DNA from: JACDAN01 sp035776735
GTDB taxonomy: Bacteria > Actinomycetota > Thermoleophilia > Gaiellales > Gaiellaceae
Assembly: GCA_035776735.1 (NCBI GenBank)
Contig: DASSSO010000035.1
Span: forward strand, 1 to 15,241
DNA: 15,241 nucleotides
Direction of reading: 5' to 3'
Under the pieces are notes generated by a model that did no database searches, was not told the DNA's origin, and saw only the letters and a list, made by a program, of their open reading frames with translations. Both the position numbers and the translations under genes were made by a program. Below are positions 12,877-15,241 of this stretch, piece after piece. Position 1 is the stretch's first letter, and each line of letters opens with the position of its first letter.

Positions 12877-13791
12877 CTACGCGAGCACCTTCTCGTAGAT
12901 CTCCGTCCGGCGGTGCACGCGCATGCCGGCGTTCTCGTAGAGGAGGTGTGCCCCGGTCAGGCTCTCCGCGTCGACCCCGAGCCCGACCGCGTGGAAGCCC
13001 CGCCGGTGGAACTCGCCGAAGACGTGGAGGAGGAGCGCCCGCCCCAGGCCTCGCCGCCGCCAGGGCCGGCGCACGCCGAGCACGCGCACCCACCCGAGGC
13101 CCTCCTCGGCCTCCCACGGCTTGCAGAGCGCGACGCCCGCCGTCTCCTTGCCGGCCTCGGCGAGGAACCAGAGCGAGAAGTCGAGCCCGTCCTCCACCAT
13201 CCAGTACCGCCACTCGTCGAACGGATGGCGGTCGAACTCCCACGTGTCCTCGAACGTCTCCAGATAGGTCTCGTACGCGGTCCGGACGTCCGCCTCGCTC
13301 GCCGGCCGTACGGACACGCCCTCCGGCCACTCGGGCTGCGGCGGCGGCTCCGTGAGCTCGATCCGCATCCGGTACGAGTTCCGGATCAGCTCGTAGCCGT
13401 GGCGCTCGAACGCCGCCTTCGTACGCAGATCGGAGTCCCTCGTGACGCCGCGGACGAGGCTGCCCTTCCGCTCCCGGGCCCGCCGTTCGGCCCAGGTGAG
13501 CAGCGCATCGCGAACATCGTCCCCCACCGAGGGCGGAACGCGGAAGTCGACCCAGAGCTTGGGCTCGCCGCTGGGGCTGAGATCGGCGTAGCCGGCGAGC
13601 TCCCCGCCGACGACCGCGACCTGGATGTCGAGCTCGGGGTCGAGCTCCGGCGCCTGCAGCCATTGGCGGACCGTCGCCTCCGTCTCGTCGCGCTCGCCGA
13701 CGAGCTCCTCCGTGAGACGGTTGGCGAGGGCCGCGATCGCGGCGGCCTCGTCGAGGCGGGGCGGACGCAGCTCCACGGTCTCAGCCGGCAC
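12877..13791 (-). CDS. Tandem-domain GNAT acetyltransferase (MshD-like layout) 1
   Basis: 304 aa from GTG 13791, with AAGGAG 4 nt upstream inside the previous gene, which it overlaps by 11 nt. It holds two GNAT domains. The N-terminal one (about 6-147) has the fold landmarks VAVVGGELAGYADL and AAFERHGYELIRNSYRMRI, but the acetyl-CoA loop is lost (VPPSVGDDVRDAL). The C-terminal one (about 158-304) has a full motif A, VRVLGVRRPWRRRGLGRALL with R245-R247-G248-G250, and LYENAGMRVHRRTEIYEK. One dead and one active half is the pattern of mycothiol synthase MshD and relatives, but no mycothiol gene is nearby, so the substrate is open. It is a paralogue of the next gene upstream: both end with LGVDA, TGA, LYE-AGM and YEK blocks. 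Confidence 0.88.
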   Translation of the reverse strand: MPAETVELRPPRLDEAAAIAALANRLTEELVGERDETEATVRQWLQAPELDPELDIQVAVVGGELAGYADLSPSGEPKLWVDFRVPPSVGDDVRDALLTWAERRARERKGSLVRGVTRDSDLRTKAAFERHGYELIRNSYRMRIELTEPPPQPEWPEGVSVRPASEADVRTAYETYLETFEDTWEFDRHPFDEWRYWMVEDGLDFSLWFLAEAGKETAGVALCKPWEAEEGLGWVRVLGVRRPWRRRGLGRALLLHVFGEFHRRGFHAVGLGVDAESLTGAHLLYENAGMRVHRRTEIYEKVLA

Positions 13792-14677
13792 GGAGCTCCT
13801 TCTCGTACACGATCACCTCGTAGAGCACGTGCATCCCGGCGCGCTCGTAGAGCCTGGTCGCGCCGGTCGGGCTCTGGGCGTCGACTCCCAGCGCGACGCG
13901 CCGCTCACCGCGGCGGAAGAACTCGGCGAACGATCGCTTCAGCAGCGCCTCCGCGATCCCCCGGCGCCTGAACGCCGGGCGGACGCCCAGCGTCCCGATC
14001 CAGCCCCAGTCGCCGTTCCGCTTCCAGTCGTTCAGCGAAGCGCCCGCGAGCGTCCCGTCGACGACTGCGACGAGACACAGCGTCGGATCGTGACCCGGCC
14101 GCTCGAAGGTCCCCTTCGCGTACTCCTCGAACGTCCGCGGCTGGTACTCCCAGCCTCCCACCGACCACGCCTCCTCCAGCGCCTCGTGGATCGCCCGTTC
14201 CTCGCCGGCGCGATACGGGCGGATCTCGATGCCCTCGGGAGCCGGCGCCTCCGGCTCCTCCTCCAGGTCGATCACCATGCGCCACTGGTGGCGGACCGGC
14301 CGGTACCCCCGCGCTTCGAAGAACGGCGCCGACCACTCGCCGAGCGTCGCGTAGTGGACGTAGACGCGGCCCGGCTCCTCGAGCGCACGCCGCTCGACGG
14401 CCTCGACGAGCGCGGAGCCGACGCCGCGGCCGCGAAGGTCGGGCGCGACGTACCCGTCGGCGATCACGCGCGGGCCACGGACGGTTACGTCCGCGTAGCC
14501 GGCGATCCGGCCGTCGAGCTCCGCGATCCACGCGTCGCGCTCGAGGTCGAGTTCGTCCCAGTGCTCGCGGAGGTCCTGCTCGTTCCAGTCGGAGTCGCCC
14601 CAGGCCTCGGCGTCGAAGGCCCGAAGCACCGCGAGCGTCTCCGGCACGTCGTTCTGCGTCGGCGCCCTGAGCTTCAC
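13781..14677 (-). CDS. Tandem-domain GNAT acetyltransferase 2
   Basis: 298 aa from GTG 14677; the start overlaps the stop of the HAD gene as GTGA. Both GNAT domains keep an acetyl-CoA loop: DGYVAPDLRGRGVGSALV with R82-G85-G87 in the first, and GTLGVRPAFRRRGIAEALL with R237-G240 in the second. Each ends with the usual motif B (FFEARGYRPVRHQWRMVI; LYERAGMHVLYEVIVYEK). It is a paralogue of the following gene, which has lost the first loop, so the pair probably arose by gene duplication. The family acetylates small amines or antibiotics or modifies proteins; which one cannot be told here. It is co-transcribed with the HAD hydrolase upstream. Confidence 0.9.
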   Translation of the reverse strand: MKLRAPTQNDVPETLAVLRAFDAEAWGDSDWNEQDLREHWDELDLERDAWIAELDGRIAGYADVTVRGPRVIADGYVAPDLRGRGVGSALVEAVERRALEEPGRVYVHYATLGEWSAPFFEARGYRPVRHQWRMVIDLEEEPEAPAPEGIEIRPYRAGEERAIHEALEEAWSVGGWEYQPRTFEEYAKGTFERPGHDPTLCLVAVVDGTLAGASLNDWKRNGDWGWIGTLGVRPAFRRRGIAEALLKRSFAEFFRRGERRVALGVDAQSPTGATRLYERAGMHVLYEVIVYEKELRAG

Positions 14678-15241
14678 CCTGCGACGAGCTCGTCGAGCGC
14701 GTCGGCCAAGCCGCGCAGGTCGGCAAGCTCGCGGTCCGGCCGAGCCGACTCCGGCCGCTCGTCCAGCCGGTTGATCCAGATGCTGCGCAGGCCGAGCTCG
14801 TTCGCCGGCACGACGTCGTGGAAGAGGCTGGCGGCGACGTGGACGTGACCCTCGCGGGGTGCGCCGGTTCGGCGGAAGAACTCCTTCCAGTGCCGGTGGG
14901 CGGGCTTGTAGGAGCCGATCTCCGAGGCGACGACGGTCTCCTCGAAGGGCACGCCGATCCGCTCCTTCGAGGCGGCGATGTAGTCGGGATCCGTGTTCGA
15001 GAGGATCGCGAGGCGCCAGCCACGGGCGAGCACCTCCTCGAGCGAGGAGCGCACCTCCGGGAACGGCTCCCAGGAGGGAAGCGACCGCGCGAGCGCGTCG
15101 GCCTCGTCGAGCTCGACGCCCTCCTCGCGGGCCAGCTGCTCGAGCGCCGCGGTCAGCACCTCGCGATAGGTGAGGTTCCCGTCGGCCTCGAGCCCGGGCT
15201 CGAGCTCGTGGTACCGATGCAGCAGCCTGTCGGCCCGGTCA
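14674..15241 (-). CDS. HAD-superfamily hydrolase, haloacid dehalogenase type II-like, 5' end outside window
   Basis: The frame is open from the right edge (first full codon at 15240) to TGA 14676-14674, giving 188 residues. The N-terminal part with the nucleophile motif DxDGT lies outside. Visible are cap-domain helices (RADRLLHRYHELEPGLE, TYREVLTAALEQLAREEG), motif II LAILSNTDPDYI, motif III lysine in SYKPAHRHWKEF, and motif IV HVHVAASLFHDVVPANELGL followed by RSIWINR. The HVAASLFHD form is typical of the branch annotated as type II haloacid dehalogenase, although many members act on phosphates or other substrates. It is the first readable gene of the - strand run and overlaps the next gene by 4 nt. 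Confidence 0.88.
   Translation of the reverse strand, partial: DRADRLLHRYHELEPGLEADGNLTYREVLTAALEQLAREEGVELDEADALARSLPSWEPFPEVRSSLEEVLARGWRLAILSNTDPDYIAASKERIGVPFEETVVASEIGSYKPAHRHWKEFFRRTGAPREGHVHVAASLFHDVVPANELGLRSIWINRLDERPESARPDRELADLRGLADALDELVAG

Noticed and set aside
11288..12898. 536-codon + strand frame opposite accD and the arginase-like gene
   Set aside because: Antisense shadow with no recognisable domain; the - strand genes explain the region.
8331..13630. Other TGTCGA hexamers (for example near 8331, 8945, 10765, 12040 and 13625) as ECF42 promoters
   Set aside because: They lie inside coding regions with no suitable downstream gene; they mainly show that the hexamer is common here and weaken the single-motif argument at 2819.

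Overview
The window is very GC-rich (roughly 70%) and densely coded, with mostly GTG or ATG starts, 4- to 17-nt gene overlaps and starts that look leaderless. Together with an ECF42-type sigma factor and discrete heteromeric accD/accA genes, this suggests an actinobacterium, most likely of the Thermoleophilia (Gaiellales/Solirubrobacterales) type. That assignment is inference from gene content and codon style, not from a marker gene. I see no rRNA, tRNA, CRISPR array, transposase or phage gene.

Left part (1-4941): a secreted beta-propeller protein, cut by the window edge, is divergent from a DEAD/DEAH helicase with a C-terminal cysteine cluster (MrfA/YprA-like, DNA repair). Directly downstream on the + strand lies a compact stress-signalling cluster: a 48-aa orphan protein, two YCII/DGPF-domain proteins and an ECF42-type sigma factor with a long C-terminal extension. 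The 50 bp between helicase and cluster hold a hairpin that pairs exactly with the Shine-Dalgarno of the small gene, plus a candidate ECF42 promoter whose start site would fall inside that hairpin.

Middle (4938-7788): an ABC-2 exporter (ATPase plus permease, - strand) converges on the sigma gene; their stop codons share one CTAG. Divergent from it is a type II NADH dehydrogenase gene with a large in-frame internal deletion, overlapping a GNAT acetyltransferase. A 77-bp stretch between the acetyltransferase and the convergent ligD holds two copies of an AT-rich palindrome flanking a GC-rich hairpin.

Right part (7782-15241): everything lies on the - strand. In transcription order: a HAD hydrolase (5' part outside the window), two tandem-domain GNAT acetyltransferases, an arginase-family protein fused to a zinc ribbon, accD, accA and ligD. 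Most junctions overlap or are under 30 bp. AccD and AccA form the carboxyltransferase of acetyl-CoA carboxylase. LigD has the PE-LIG-POL domain order of Pseudomonas-type NHEJ ligases; no Ku gene is in the window. The last codons of accA, past the usual end of the family, consist of DnaA-box-like 9-mers.

The points most worth a second look are the SD-sequestering hairpin with the overlapping promoter candidate, the DnaA-box-like array in accA, the paired palindromes beside ligD, the gutted NDH-2 gene, and the zinc-ribbon arginase with an altered metal-binding motif.
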